Assembly: GCF_013363995.1 (NCBI RefSeq)
Contig: NZ_JABWGO010000008.1
Coordinates: 1 to 64,000 of the forward strand
DNA length: 64,000 nucleotides
Direction: 5' to 3'
Origin: Nonomuraea rhodomycinica
Lineage (GTDB): Bacteria > Actinomycetota > Actinomycetes > Streptosporangiales > Streptosporangiaceae
In this document: positions 23,869 through 32,925 of the stretch, one piece after another
Layout of the letters: each line of letters begins with the position of its first letter
Numbering within the stretch: the first letter of the stretch is position 1
Made by a program: the position numbers and the translations under genes
Notes under the pieces: model-generated
The model's input: only the letters and a program-made list of their open reading frames with translations
The model's database searches: none
What the model was told of the DNA's origin: nothing

Positions 23869-26355
23869 ATGGAAGTCGAGTCATCGATCTGCCTGAGCGA
23901 CCTGGTCCCCGCCCTGCGCTGGAGCAGGCCCCAGCAGGTCGCGGAGGCGCTGGGCGACCCGCGTCTGCCGGCCGCGTGGTGGTCCTCCGTGTCGCTGTCG
24001 CGGGCGCTCGCGACAGCCGGACTCGACTGGATCTGTGAACGGGTCGCCCGCCTGGCCGCGGCCCGCTGGGATCACCTTCCGCTGTCCGACCTCCTTCCGG
24101 CGCTCTCGGTGCACCGGGTGGACCCGGCGCTGCCCGGCTGGTCCGACGCCACCCGTACGGCCGTGGCCGGCCTCGGCGGCTGGCAGCGGCTGCGCCGGCT
24201 CTCCCCCGCCGACCTGGCCACGCCCTCCGCGACGCCGGAGGTGGTCATCGACTCCGTGCTGCGCGAGGTGCTCGGCCGCATCCAACACGAGCTGACGCAG
24301 ACCGGCGCGACCGCCGCCGTACGGGCCGGTCATCCCGAGGTCACCCGCCCGTTCGTCCCGCGCCCCGCCGGCGCTTCCGGTGAGGGCGCGGCCGTGTCTT
24401 CCGGTCCGTTCCCCGCCCAGCCCGCCGCCCACCAGACGGGCTCGTTCCCGGTGCAGCCGCAGAGCGGGGCCTTCCCCGCGCAGCCCGAGTCGCAGAGCGG
24501 CGGCTTCCCGGCGCAGCCGCAGGCCGCCCAGCAGAGCGGCGGGTTCCCGGCCCAGGCGCAGGCCGCCGCCCAGCAGAGCGGCGGCTTCCCCGCGCAGGGC
24601 GAGGGGGCGCCGCACCAGACGGGCGGCTTCCCCGCCGCGGGCCAGGACGCGGCCCCCCAGCCGGGCGTCGCGCCGCAGCAGTCGGGCCCCTTCCCGGCCG
24701 CCGGCCAGGGCCCCCGGCCGCACCAGACCGGCTCGTTCCCCGCCGCGGGCCACGAAGCCCACCAGACGGGCAGCTTCCCCTCCGCCGGCCCCGAAACCCA
24801 CCAGACCGGCGGCTTCCCCGCCGCCGGCCCCGAAACCCACCAGACCGGCGGCTTCCCCGCCGCCGGCTCCGAGCCGCGCCAGGGCGGGGGCACCTCGCAG
24901 CGCGACACGGGCGCCTTCCCCGGGCAGCCGGGCTCCGACACCGGGTCGTTCCCCCGCCCGGGCACCGCCGGTTCGCCGGACACGGGCGCGTTCCCCGGCC
25001 GGCCGGGTGCCGCCAACGACACCGGCGCCTTCGCCCGGCCCGGCACCGCCGGCCGGCAGGACACGGGCGCCTTGCCCGTCCGGCCCGGCGCGACCCCCAC
25101 CGGTCCCCTCCCCCGTCCGGGCGTCCCCGCCCAGGACGGCCAGGCCCCAGGCTCCGCCCAGCCGGGACAGCCCGGACAGCCGGGACAGCCGGGCCCGCAG
25201 ACCAACGGCCAGCGCCCGGCGGTCCCCGTCTCCTCGCCCCTCATGGGCGACTACACCGGAGCCCCGGCCTCCCCGGCGCCGTCGCCCGTGCCGTCCGACA
25301 TGGACCACGCGATGGTCCGGGTGGTGGACAGCCTGTTCCGCGGGCTGGACAAGCTGGAGCTCGCCGTGGCGGTCCACCGGCTGTTCGCCGAGGACCCCGT
25401 CAGCCTCCGTACGCTCGCCCACAAGATGCTCGTCGACCGGGAGGCGCTCTCCCACGCGCAGCGCACCGCGGAGGAGCGCGTCCTGCACTGGCTGCGCTCC
25501 TCGGAGTCGGCGCCCGTGACGGGCCACATGTTCCGGTTGACCGAGTGGCTCGGCGCCGCCGCCACGCAGGAGCAGCTCATCGGCGCCGACCCGGCGCACC
25601 CGGTGATCGTGCCGTCGCTGCGCACGCCGCTGTGGCGGGTGCTCGTCACGCTCATGCCCGACCGCCGTCTCCAGGACGGGTGGCTGGTCGTGGGCGACAT
25701 CCAGCGGCTCCAGGCGCGTACCCGGCAGTTGCTCGCCTCGCAGCCGGCCGACGCCGACGTGGTGGAGCTCCTCGGCGAGCTCGGCATCCGGGCGCACTCG
25801 GCCAAGGCGTGGCTCGAAGCGCTGCCCCCGGAGACCTCGGCGCACGACGCGGCGGCCGCCCCCTCGCCCGCGCAGCCGCTCCCCCGGCGCACGCCCGGGG
25901 CCAACGGACACCACCACCGCGGCGGCCAGCCGATCCCCGCGGCCGGCGCCGGCTCCATCGACCCGTCGGCGGCGCTGGCCACGCTCTCGGCCCTGTCGGG
26001 CGGGCGCTCCCCCATGCTGCCCAGCCTCGCGGGCGCGCCGTCCACCCCGCCGCCGCCCATCCCGGGCCCGTCGTCCGAACCGCGCCGCTGGCAGCGCATC
26101 GAGGTGACGCCCGAGCACCTGCGCGGCGGCCCTGTGCCGGTCCCGGAGGGGTACGCGGCGCAGCTCGGGATGCGCCCCGGCACGCTCCTGTCGGTGACGG
26201 GGCCGGGGGACAACGCCATCGTCCTGGTGTGGCAGGGCCACCAGCCGGTCTTCGACTCGCTCCAGCCGGTGCTGATGCGCCTGAACGCCCGGCCGGGCGA
26301 CCAGGTGTACGTCACGGTGGACGGTTACCGCCTCGAAGCGCAGCTCACCGGCTGA
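23869..26355 (+). CDS. Large GxFP-repeat protein with HhH-like N-terminus and sigma-region-4-like helix-turn-helix; function unknown
   Basis: The protein has 828 residues and is not a family I can name. Residues 1-150 are folded and helical and include two similar LxDLLPAL segments and a helix-hairpin-helix-like LGGWQRLRRLSPADLA. Residues ~179-445 are low complexity with about 15 GxFP motifs and six HQTG motifs. Residues ~475-545 (LDKLELAVAVHRLFAEDP, then LAHKMLVDREALSHAQ) resemble a diverged sigma factor region 4 helix-turn-helix. After a second helical block and a Pro-rich linker, the last ~90 residues form a beta-rich domain (RWQRIEVTPEHLRGGPVP; VYVTVDGYRLEAQL). No signal peptide or membrane segment. 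GGAGG lies 13 nt before the ATG. A nucleic-acid-associated scaffold is a guess from the domain types. Confidence 0.75.
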   Translation: MEVESSICLSDLVPALRWSRPQQVAEALGDPRLPAAWWSSVSLSRALATAGLDWICERVARLAAARWDHLPLSDLLPALSVHRVDPALPGWSDATRTAVAGLGGWQRLRRLSPADLATPSATPEVVIDSVLREVLGRIQHELTQTGATAAVRAGHPEVTRPFVPRPAGASGEGAAVSSGPFPAQPAAHQTGSFPVQPQSGAFPAQPESQSGGFPAQPQAAQQSGGFPAQAQAAAQQSGGFPAQGEGAPHQTGGFPAAGQDAAPQPGVAPQQSGPFPAAGQGPRPHQTGSFPAAGHEAHQTGSFPSAGPETHQTGGFPAAGPETHQTGGFPAAGSEPRQGGGTSQRDTGAFPGQPGSDTGSFPRPGTAGSPDTGAFPGRPGAANDTGAFARPGTAGRQDTGALPVRPGATPTGPLPRPGVPAQDGQAPGSAQPGQPGQPGQPGPQTNGQRPAVPVSSPLMGDYTGAPASPAPSPVPSDMDHAMVRVVDSLFRGLDKLELAVAVHRLFAEDPVSLRTLAHKMLVDREALSHAQRTAEERVLHWLRSSESAPVTGHMFRLTEWLGAAATQEQLIGADPAHPVIVPSLRTPLWRVLVTLMPDRRLQDGWLVVGDIQRLQARTRQLLASQPADADVVELLGELGIRAHSAKAWLEALPPETSAHDAAAAPSPAQPLPRRTPGANGHHHRGGQPIPAAGAGSIDPSAALATLSALSGGRSPMLPSLAGAPSTPPPPIPGPSSEPRRWQRIEVTPEHLRGGPVPVPEGYAAQLGMRPGTLLSVTGPGDNAIVLVWQGHQPVFDSLQPVLMRLNARPGDQVYVTVDGYRLEAQLTG
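24403..25203 (+). repeat. In-frame GxFP low-complexity repeat region
   Basis: About 15 GxFP motifs occur with spacers of 8-20 residues. The longest near-exact DNA repeat is the 39-bp unit coding for GPETHQTGGFPAA, present twice in tandem around 24787-24865. Early units use FPAQ, middle units FPAAG with HQTG, and late units FPGQ/FPRP, so the array has expanded in blocks. Confidence 0.85.
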
Positions 26356-26414
26356 CCCTGAAGAGCGGGGCACCACGGTCCAGAGGCCTCGGCCGGCCGG
26401 CGGCGTCACCGTGC

Positions 26415-26454
26415 GGAGCCCCCGGAGGCGGGTGAGCCGCGTCCGGGGAGCTCC
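26415..26454 (+). terminator. Hairpin terminator after the GxFP-repeat gene
   Basis: GGAGCCCCCGGA pairs with TCCGGGGAGCTCC, leaving one bulged base and a ~15-nt loop. It lies 60-100 bp after the stop and just before the next promoter. Confidence 0.6.
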
Positions 26455-26466
26455 TCCCGTGGCGCG

Positions 26467-26496
26467 TTGAATCCCTCGTCACGGATGGCTTAGGGT
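26467..26496 (+). promoter_or_regulatory. Sigma70-type promoter TTGAAT-N18-TAGGGT
   Basis: The -35 TTGAAT (26467-26472) and -10 TAGGGT (26491-26496) are 18 bp apart. The ATG of the squalene-cyclase-like gene lies 6 nt after the -10 box, so the mRNA is probably leaderless. Confidence 0.65.
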
Positions 26497-26502
26497 GCGG
26501 CG

Positions 26503-27447
26503 ATGAGGGTGATCGACTGGCTGCTCGCGTCCGACCCGGCCATCCGCTGGCAGGTGCTGCGCGATCTCACGCCCGCCTCGCCCGGCGAGGTCGCCGCGGA
26601 GCGGGCGCGCGTGGAGCACGAGGGCTGGGGGGCTCGTCTCCTGACGCTGCAGGGCGCCGACGGCCTGTGGGACGGCGGCGCCTGCTTCCCCGCCTCCTAC
26701 CCGGGCGACGAGCCGGGGCAGCCGTGGACGGCGACGATGCACACCTTGCAGACCCTGCAGATCCTCGGGCTCGACCCGGCGTCGGAGGCGGCGCGCCGCG
26801 CGATCTCGCGCGTCGCCGAGCACGGACGGTGGGAGCACGCCGGGCAGCGCTACTTCGACGGCGAGGTCGAGCCGTGCATCAACGGCCGGACGATCGAGAC
26901 CGGCGCCTACTTCGGGGTGGACGTCTCGGCGATCGTGGAGCGGATCGTCGGCGAGCGGCTCCCCGACGGCGGGTGGAACTGCGAGGCCGAGAACGGGTCC
27001 GTGCGCTCGTCGTTCCACACGACGGTCAACGTCCTGGACGGGCTGCTCGCGTTCGAGCGCGCGACCGGCGGCTCCGCCGAGGTGCGCGAGGCGCGGCGCG
27101 GCGGGGAGGAGTACCTGCTCGAACGGGGCCTGTTCCGCCGCAGGAGCACCGGCGAGGTCGCCGACGCGGCGTATCTCGACTTCGCCTTCCCGTACTACTG
27201 GCACCACGACGTGCTGCGCGCGCTGGACTACTTCAGGCGGTCGGACGCCGGGCCGGATCCCCGTCTGGCGGAGGCCGTGGAGATCGTCCGCTCGAAGCGG
27301 CGGCCCGACGGCCGCTGGCCGCTCGACCGCGTCCATCCGGGTCGCGTCCACTTCGCCGTCGAGGACGGCGTGGGCAGGCCGAGCCGCTGGAACACCCTCC
27401 GCGCGCTCCGCGTGCTCGACTGGTGGCAGGACCCGCCCTCGGCCTGA
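26503..27447 (+). CDS. Squalene-cyclase/prenyltransferase-like alpha-alpha toroid protein
   Basis: The protein has 314 residues. Repeated helical hairpins carry QW-like motifs (LQGADGLWDGG, LPDGGWNCEAENG, RPDGRWPLD) typical of the alpha6-alpha6 toroid. It is half the length of true squalene-hopene cyclases and lacks a DXDD motif, so it is not a triterpene cyclase. Related short proteins occur widely in bacteria without assigned function. Monocistronic, with its own promoter and hairpins on both sides. Confidence 0.75.
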   Translation: MRVIDWLLASDPAIRWQVLRDLTPASPGEVAAERARVEHEGWGARLLTLQGADGLWDGGACFPASYPGDEPGQPWTATMHTLQTLQILGLDPASEAARRAISRVAEHGRWEHAGQRYFDGEVEPCINGRTIETGAYFGVDVSAIVERIVGERLPDGGWNCEAENGSVRSSFHTTVNVLDGLLAFERATGGSAEVREARRGGEEYLLERGLFRRRSTGEVADAAYLDFAFPYYWHHDVLRALDYFRRSDAGPDPRLAEAVEIVRSKRRPDGRWPLDRVHPGRVHFAVEDGVGRPSRWNTLRALRVLDWWQDPPSA

Positions 27448-27475
27448 CCCACGCACCCTGTCCGAGGGAGGGACG

Positions 27476-27495
27476 TCGGGAGGCCGTTCTCCCGA
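27476..27495. terminator. Bidirectional hairpin between convergent genes
   Basis: TCGGGAG and CTCCCGA pair around a 6-nt loop. The motif TTCTCCCGAGCG is repeated 24 bp downstream, giving a second possible partner. It lies between the toroid gene and the LAL regulator. Confidence 0.5.
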
Positions 27496-27537
27496 GCGTT
27501 GAGCCCTTCTCCCGAGCGCTGCGCCGTGCCCTGAGGG

Positions 27538-30500
27538 CTACCGCGGGCCGTCGAAGAGGCGGAGGCGGTGGGCCGTGGCGGCGGCCTCTCCCCGGGACGC
27601 GACCCCCAGCTTGGCCAGGATGTTGGACACGTGGACGCTCACCGTCTTGACCGCGATGACCAGCTCGCCGGCGATCTCGCGGTTGCTGCGCCCAGCCGTG
27701 ACGAGCCGGAGCACCTCCAGCTCGCGGGCCGTCAGCCCCAGCGGCGCTCCGACCGGGGCGCCGTCGGCGCCGCCGGCCCGTGACCGGCCCGGGGCGGCCT
27801 GGGGGCGGCCCAGCATGGCGTCGAGCCGGTCGAGCAGGGGCGCGGCCTTCAGGGGTTCGGCCAGCTCGCGGGCCCGCGCCACGCGGGCCGCCGCCTCCTG
27901 GCGCTCGCCGCACGCCAGCGCCGCGCGAGCCGCGTCGGCCAGGGCCAGCGCCTCCGAGTACGGCTGGCGCAGCGCCGCCCAGGCCGCCACGGCCTCGTCC
28001 CACGCCTTGAGCCGCCACGCGAGGTCCCCCTCGCCGCCGCCTCCGAGAGCCCGCGCACCCGCGGCGTCGGCACCGCCACCGACGCCCGCACCTCCGTCCC
28101 GGACGCCGCCGACGCCCTCGCCGCCACCCGCACCACCGTCACGGACGCCGCCGACGCCCGCACCGCCACCCGCACCACCGTCACGGACACCGCCGACGCC
28201 CGCACCGCCACCCGCACCACCGTCCCGCGCACCGCCGACGCCGACGGCCGCCGGGCCGTCCGCGTGCCGCGGTCCCGTCAGGGCCGTGAACGTCAGCCAG
28301 TGGGCCCGCTGGAGGGCGCCCTGGACCTCCATCCGCGCCACCACCTCCACGGCCTCCGGCGGCAGCGGCCCGCCCATGCGGGCGACCGTCACCAGCAGCG
28401 GCCACAGGTAACGCGGCCCGGCGCCCTCGGCGTGCTCCCGCAGGGCCCGCACGGCCGCCTCCCGCGCGTCGTCCGGCCGGCCGCGCGCCAGCAGCAGGGC
28501 GACCTCCCGGCCGGCGTGCGGCAGCACGTTCTGGTCGCGGAAGACGCCGCGCGACAGGACGAAGCGGGCCCGCTCGAACGACTCCTCCGCCCGGTCGAGC
28601 TGCCCGCGGGCCAGCGCGATGTCGGTGCTGAAGCCCTGCAGGCTGGCCTGGTGCGGCGGCGGGGGCAGCAGGTCGAGGGCGTGCTCGATGACGTCGAGGG
28701 CCTCGTCCCAGCGGCCGAGCGACAGCAGCGGCTCGGCCAGGTTGATCGACAGGAACGCGCCCGAGGTGCGGGCCACGCCGTACCGCTCGGCCTCGGCGAC
28801 GCCGTCGCGGGCCACCCGGGCCGCCCGCTCGTGCAGGCCCGCGCCCTCCAGCGTGTCGGACTCGGAGATGGCGCAGCCGAGCAGCGCGTTGAAGGCGTCG
28901 GCCCCCAGGGCCAGCCGCCGGGCCTCGGCGAAGCCGCCGAGGTGGTCCTCGGACCGGGCGTAGTCGCGGGCGCGGGCCCAGGTGAGGGCGATCAGGGCGT
29001 GGGCCTCGCAGGCGGCGTCGCCCACCTCGCGGGCCAGCGCGATGGCCTGCTCGGCGGTGGCGATCTTCTCGTCCCACACGTCGTTGGTGTGCAGCATGCG
29101 AGCGAGGTTCTCCAGGACGCGGGCGCGCAGCCGGGAGGGCCCGTCGGCCGTCAGGGCCGCCGCCTGGCGCAGGTCGTCGATGTGGCCGAAGCGGCCCGCG
29201 TCGTAGCGGAGGATGCCGCGCTTGCGCAGCAGGACGGCGGACCGGATCGGCTCGGCGTCGCGGTCGAGCTCGGCCATGGCCGCCCCGGCCAGGGCGATGC
29301 CGCGCTCGTACTCGCCCGCCAGATGGGCGACCGTCACGGTCTGGGACAGCACCTCGACGTGGTCGGCGCCGATGCGCTCGGCGGCGTCGGGCACCTGGCC
29401 CCACAGCTCCAGCACCCGCGACAGCATGCGGAGCTGCTCGTCGTAGGCGGTGGACTTGCGCGCGGCGGCCGCCGCCGCCCAGGCGCTGACCAGCGCCCAG
29501 GTGGCGTCGTGGGCGGAGTGCCAGTGGTGGGCCAGCTCGATCGCGCCGCGCGGGGCGGGCAGGATGGACGGATCGCGCTCCAGCGCCTGCGCGAAACGGG
29601 TGTGCAGGCGGGTGTGCTCGCCGGGCAGCAGGTCGTCGTGGAGGGCCTCGCGGATCAGCGCGTGGCGGAAGGAGTAGCCCTCGCCGTCGACGACGAGGAC
29701 GTTGCCCGCGACGGCCGGGCGCAGCGCGCGTGACAGCTCGGCGTCGTCGAGGCCGGAGACGGCCGACAGCAGCGCGTGCTCGATGTGCTGCCCTCCGGCG
29801 CTGGCCACGCGCAGCAGCTCCTGGGTCTCCTCGGGCAGCCGCTCGACGCCGGCCAGCAGCAGGTCGCGCAGCGACTCGGGCAGCGACAGGCCGCCGCCGG
29901 CCTCGCTGAGCAGCGCCTCGACGAACAGCGGGTTGCCCTCGCTGCGCGCGTAGATCAGCTCGATGTCGGCGGGCCTGGGCTCGCGCTCCAGGATGCTCGC
30001 CGCCTGCTTCACGACCTCGCGCCGGGTGAGCCTGCGCAGCTCGATCCGGTCGACCCAGCCCACCCGGCCCAGCTCGGCCAGCAGCGGGCGCAGCGGGTGG
30101 GTGCGGCGCAGCTCGTCGGTGCGGTAGGTGACGACGATGAGCAGGCCCGCGTCGGAACGCTGGTAGCGGACGAGGAACGACAGCAGGTCGCGGGTGGAGC
30201 GGTCGGCCCAGTGGGCGTCCTCGACGACGAGCACCACCGGCTGGTCCTCGGCCAGCCGTTCGAGCAGCCCGAGCACCTGCTCGAACAGCCTGGCCCGGGC
30301 CTCGGCGCCGTCGCCGTCGGGCTCGCCGAACTCGGGCAGCAGCCGGGCCAGCCCGCGCGTGGTGCCGCCGGGCACGAGCGCGGCGATCCCGTCGCGGCCG
30401 CGCTGGCGCACCAGGCCGCGCAGCACGGCGCTGAAGGGGGCGAACGGCAGGCCGTCGGTGCCGAGCTCCAGGCAGCCGCCGACCAGCACCAGCGCGTCTC

Positions 30501-30669
30501 CGGCCCGGGCGGTGAACTCCCTGACCAGCCGGGTCTTGCCCACGCCCGCCTCGCCGCCGACGAGCACGGTGGACGACGATCTCGCGCGGGCGCGGGAGAG
30601 GGCGTCGCCGAGCGCGGCCAGCTCACCCGCCCGGCCGACGAAGAGGGGGCTCACCGTGTGGATCGTCAC
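27538..30669 (-). CDS. LAL-type LuxR regulator with AAA ATPase domain
   Basis: The protein has 1043 residues, the usual size of large ATP-binding LuxR regulators. The N-terminal NTPase has the Walker A GGEAGVGKTRL and Walker B VVLVVEDAHWADRST. A long TPR-like helical region follows. The C-terminal LuxR helix-turn-helix reads LTARELEVLRLVTAGRSNRE, then IAVKTVSVHVSNILAKLG. A glycine/arginine repeat insertion (about residues 815-880) interrupts the TPR part. Such proteins respond to inducers and often control secondary metabolism or sugar use; no target is evident here. The start is GTG 30669; GTG 30654 is possible. Confidence 0.85.
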   Translation of the reverse strand: MTIHTVSPLFVGRAGELAALGDALSRARARSSSTVLVGGEAGVGKTRLVREFTARAGDALVLVGGCLELGTDGLPFAPFSAVLRGLVRQRGRDGIAALVPGGTTRGLARLLPEFGEPDGDGAEARARLFEQVLGLLERLAEDQPVVLVVEDAHWADRSTRDLLSFLVRYQRSDAGLLIVVTYRTDELRRTHPLRPLLAELGRVGWVDRIELRRLTRREVVKQAASILEREPRPADIELIYARSEGNPLFVEALLSEAGGGLSLPESLRDLLLAGVERLPEETQELLRVASAGGQHIEHALLSAVSGLDDAELSRALRPAVAGNVLVVDGEGYSFRHALIREALHDDLLPGEHTRLHTRFAQALERDPSILPAPRGAIELAHHWHSAHDATWALVSAWAAAAAARKSTAYDEQLRMLSRVLELWGQVPDAAERIGADHVEVLSQTVTVAHLAGEYERGIALAGAAMAELDRDAEPIRSAVLLRKRGILRYDAGRFGHIDDLRQAAALTADGPSRLRARVLENLARMLHTNDVWDEKIATAEQAIALAREVGDAACEAHALIALTWARARDYARSEDHLGGFAEARRLALGADAFNALLGCAISESDTLEGAGLHERAARVARDGVAEAERYGVARTSGAFLSINLAEPLLSLGRWDEALDVIEHALDLLPPPPHQASLQGFSTDIALARGQLDRAEESFERARFVLSRGVFRDQNVLPHAGREVALLLARGRPDDAREAAVRALREHAEGAGPRYLWPLLVTVARMGGPLPPEAVEVVARMEVQGALQRAHWLTFTALTGPRHADGPAAVGVGGARDGGAGGGAGVGGVRDGGAGGGAGVGGVRDGGAGGGEGVGGVRDGGAGVGGGADAAGARALGGGGEGDLAWRLKAWDEAVAAWAALRQPYSEALALADAARAALACGERQEAAARVARARELAEPLKAAPLLDRLDAMLGRPQAAPGRSRAGGADGAPVGAPLGLTARELEVLRLVTAGRSNREIAGELVIAVKTVSVHVSNILAKLGVASRGEAAATAHRLRLFDGPR
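28101..28226 (-). repeat. 42-bp tandem repeat in the LAL regulator gene
   Basis: Three near-identical 42-bp units (28101-28142, 28143-28184, 28185-28226) with partial copies on both sides encode the 14-residue unit GGVRDGGAGGGAGV. The array is in frame and adds a flexible Gly-rich, Arg/Asp-dotted loop. Confidence 0.9.
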
Positions 30670-30721
30670 GCCCTACAGGATGCCATCCGCCTCCGACAGG
30701 ACGAGCCCGCCCCGTACGCTC

Positions 30722-31177
30722 CTACCTGAGCATCTTGCGGAAGAACGCGGCCGACTCCTCGTAGCCGAGCGCGTGGTAGAACTCCGGCGCCCGCCGGGTG
30801 GCCATCGACACGTACCGGGCGCCGCGGGCGCGGGCCCACCGCTCGCACTCCTCCAGCAGCGCCCGCCCGATGCCCTGCCGCCTCGACCCGCGGCGCACCA
30901 TGGCCTCCTCCACCCAGGCCACCGGCCCGTTGGCGAACAGGGTCAGGTGCGCGAACCCCAGCAGGTAGCCGTCGACCCGCCCGCACATCACGGCGGTGAT
31001 CAGCAGCGCGTCCTCGTCGCGCAGCAGCCGCGGCAGAGCCGCGTCGAACGCGGCCCGCTCGGGCCGGAACGTCAGCGCGAACTCCCGGGCCAGCCCGAAC
31101 AGCTCGTCGGCGTCGGATTCCGTGGCCCGTCTGACGACCAGCTCCCCTGCCGTCCCCACGGTGTCGATCGGCGTCAT
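30722..31177 (-). CDS. GNAT-family N-acetyltransferase
   Basis: The protein has 151 residues with a complete GNAT domain. The acetyl-CoA loop is RRGSRRQGIGRALLEECERW and the C-terminal part is YHALGYEESAAFFRKML. The substrate is unknown. The ATG at 31177 is preceded by TACGGT at 31184-31189 (6 nt away) and no ribosome site, so the gene is probably leaderless. It is divergent from the DUF402 gene with 63 bp between the starts, and ends 52 bp before the LAL regulator start on the same strand. Confidence 0.85.
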   Translation of the reverse strand: MTPIDTVGTAGELVVRRATESDADELFGLAREFALTFRPERAAFDAALPRLLRDEDALLITAVMCGRVDGYLLGFAHLTLFANGPVAWVEEAMVRRGSRRQGIGRALLEECERWARARGARYVSMATRRAPEFYHALGYEESAAFFRKMLR

Positions 31178-31227
31178 GATCCGACCGTACGTCACCCCCT
31201 GCCCTGGGCGGGGCGCGGGCCTTGGGT

Positions 31228-31233
31228 TAGCGT
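31228..31233 (+). promoter_or_regulatory. -10 box TAGCGT of the DUF402 gene
   Basis: TAGCGT lies 7 nt before the GTG start at 31241, with no Shine-Dalgarno sequence between them. Confidence 0.45.
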
Positions 31234-31240
31234 TCCGGGC

Positions 31241-31756
31241 GTGAGCGAGATCATGGTGGTCTACCGCAAGTACGGGGGCGCGCTGCACTGGCACCACCGG
31301 GGGACGCTGCTCGGCGAGGACGAGCACGGCGTGTGGGTCGGGGTCCCCGACGGCACCCTGGCCCGCAAGGGCACGGACCCGCCGGTCAGGTGGGAGACCG
31401 GGATCGTCATGCTGTTCCCGCGTGACGCGTGGTGGACGGCGAGCTTCCACGTCCCGCCGCACCGGACCGACGTGTACGTGGACGTCACGACGGTGCCCGA
31501 GTGGCGCGAGGGCGAGGTCACCGAGGTGACCATGGTGGACCTCGACCTCGACGTCATCCGGATGCGCGACGGGCGGCTGTTCCTGGACGACGAGGACGAG
31601 TTCGCCGAGCACCAGGTGCTGCTGGGCTACCCGGCGGAGGTGATCGCCAGGGCGGAGGAGACGGCCGCCATGCTGATGACGGCCGTGGGCTCCCGTCAGG
31701 ACCCGTTCGGCGGCGCCCACCAGCCGTGGTTCGCCCGCGCCGGCCGCCCCGGCTGA
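31241..31756 (+). CDS. DUF402 domain-containing protein
   Basis: The protein has 171 residues. The conserved DUF402 core is visible (VMLFPRDAWWTASFH; YVDVTTVPEWREG; MVDLDLDVIRMRDG; LDDEDEFAEHQ). The domain is found in FAU-1/AU-rich-RNA-binding relatives and in nucleoside-phosphate phosphatases; the acidic D/E cluster would bind divalent metal. The exact substrate of this stand-alone actinobacterial type is not known. It converges with the acyl-CoA dehydrogenase gene. Confidence 0.8.
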   Translation: MSEIMVVYRKYGGALHWHHRGTLLGEDEHGVWVGVPDGTLARKGTDPPVRWETGIVMLFPRDAWWTASFHVPPHRTDVYVDVTTVPEWREGEVTEVTMVDLDLDVIRMRDGRLFLDDEDEFAEHQVLLGYPAEVIARAEETAAMLMTAVGSRQDPFGGAHQPWFARAGRPG

Positions 31757-31782
31757 CGGCCGCGGGCCGCGGGCCGCGCGGG

Positions 31783-32919
31783 TCAGAGGTCGCCGAGGCC
31801 GAGCTGGCGGGCGATGAGCATGCGCTGCACCTCGCTCGTGCCCTCGCCGATCTCCAGGATCTTGGCGTCGCGGTAGAAGCGGCCCACGGGGAACTCGTTC
31901 ATGAACCCGTACCCGCCGAAGATCTGCGTGGCGTCGCGGGCGTTGTCCATGGCGGCGTTCGAGGAGACCAGCTTGGCGATGGCCGCCTCCTTCTTGAACG
32001 CCTGCCCGGCCAGCATCCGCTCGGCGGCGTGGTAGTAGGCCAGGCGTGCGGTGTGGGCCCGGGCCTCCATGTCGGCGATCTTGAACTGGATGGCCTGGTA
32101 GTGGCCGATCGGGTGGCCGAAGGCCCGGCGGTCGCGGACGTAGCGCAGGCACTCGTCCACGCAGCCCTGCGCGAGGCCGACGCCGATGGCGGCGATGGCG
32201 ACGCGCCCCTCGTCGAGGGTGCGCAGGAACTGGGCGTAGCCGCGCCCGCGCTCGCCGAGCAGGTTGGCGGCGGGCACCCGGCAGTCACTGAAGGCCAGTT
32301 CCCGGGTGTCGGAGGCGTTCCAGCCGACCTTGGAGTACTTCTTGGACACGGTGAAGCCGGGCGTGCCGCTCGGCACGAGGATCGTGGAGATCTCCCGCTC
32401 GCCGGTGAGCGCGGCGACGGCGACCACGCCGGTGATGTCGGTGCCGGAGTTCGTGATGAACGCCTTCGTCCCGTTGATCACCCATTCGGCGCCGTCGAGC
32501 ACGGCCGTGGTGCGCATGCCGCCCGGCACGTCGGAGCCGCCGCCCGGCTCGGTCAGCCCGAACGCGCCCAGCAGCTCGCCCGTGGCCAGCCTGGGCAGCC
32601 ACTCCTCGCGCTGCTCGGGCGTGCCGAACCGGTAGATCGGCATGGCGCCCAGCGACACCGCCGCCTCCAGCGTGATGGCCACGCTGGAGTCGACGCGGGC
32701 CAGCTCCTCCAGGGTCAGGCAGAGGGCGAAGTAGTCGCCGCCCATGCCGCCGTACTCCTCGGGCAGCGGCAGCCCGAACAGGCCCATCGCGCCCATCTGC
32801 CGCACGATGCCGTACGGGAACTCCTCCCGCTCGTAGTGGTCGCCTATCACCGAGGCGACGACGTCGCGGGCGAACGCCTCGACGGTCTTGCGCAGCTCTT
32901 CGTACTCGCCGGTCAGCAT
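31783..32919 (-). CDS. Acyl-CoA dehydrogenase of the leucine/isovalerate cluster
   Basis: The protein has 378 residues and all three acyl-CoA dehydrogenase domains. FAD-binding motifs are AFGLTEPGGGSDVPGG and WVINGTKAFITNSGTD. The C-terminus holds the catalytic Glu position in LEIGEGTSEVQRMLIARQ. That Glu at the usual (MCAD-like) site differs from true isovaleryl-CoA dehydrogenases, whose catalytic Glu lies elsewhere, so the substrate may be a short or branched acyl-CoA other than isovaleryl-CoA. Even so, its place as last gene after HMG-CoA lyase and both carboxylase subunits argues for LiuA's role. The start is 6 bp after the lyase stop. Confidence 0.85.
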   Translation of the reverse strand: MLTGEYEELRKTVEAFARDVVASVIGDHYEREEFPYGIVRQMGAMGLFGLPLPEEYGGMGGDYFALCLTLEELARVDSSVAITLEAAVSLGAMPIYRFGTPEQREEWLPRLATGELLGAFGLTEPGGGSDVPGGMRTTAVLDGAEWVINGTKAFITNSGTDITGVVAVAALTGEREISTILVPSGTPGFTVSKKYSKVGWNASDTRELAFSDCRVPAANLLGERGRGYAQFLRTLDEGRVAIAAIGVGLAQGCVDECLRYVRDRRAFGHPIGHYQAIQFKIADMEARAHTARLAYYHAAERMLAGQAFKKEAAIAKLVSSNAAMDNARDATQIFGGYGFMNEFPVGRFYRDAKILEIGEGTSEVQRMLIARQLGLGDL

Positions 32920-32925
32920 GGGTGG

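Noticed and set aside
26503..27447. Hopanoid (squalene-hopene cyclase) gene
   Set aside because: The protein is half-length and lacks the DXDD catalytic motif; no other hpn genes are nearby.
28101..28226. Possible CRISPR or intergenic satellite (42-bp units)
   Set aside because: The units are contiguous, without spacers, and in frame within the LAL regulator.
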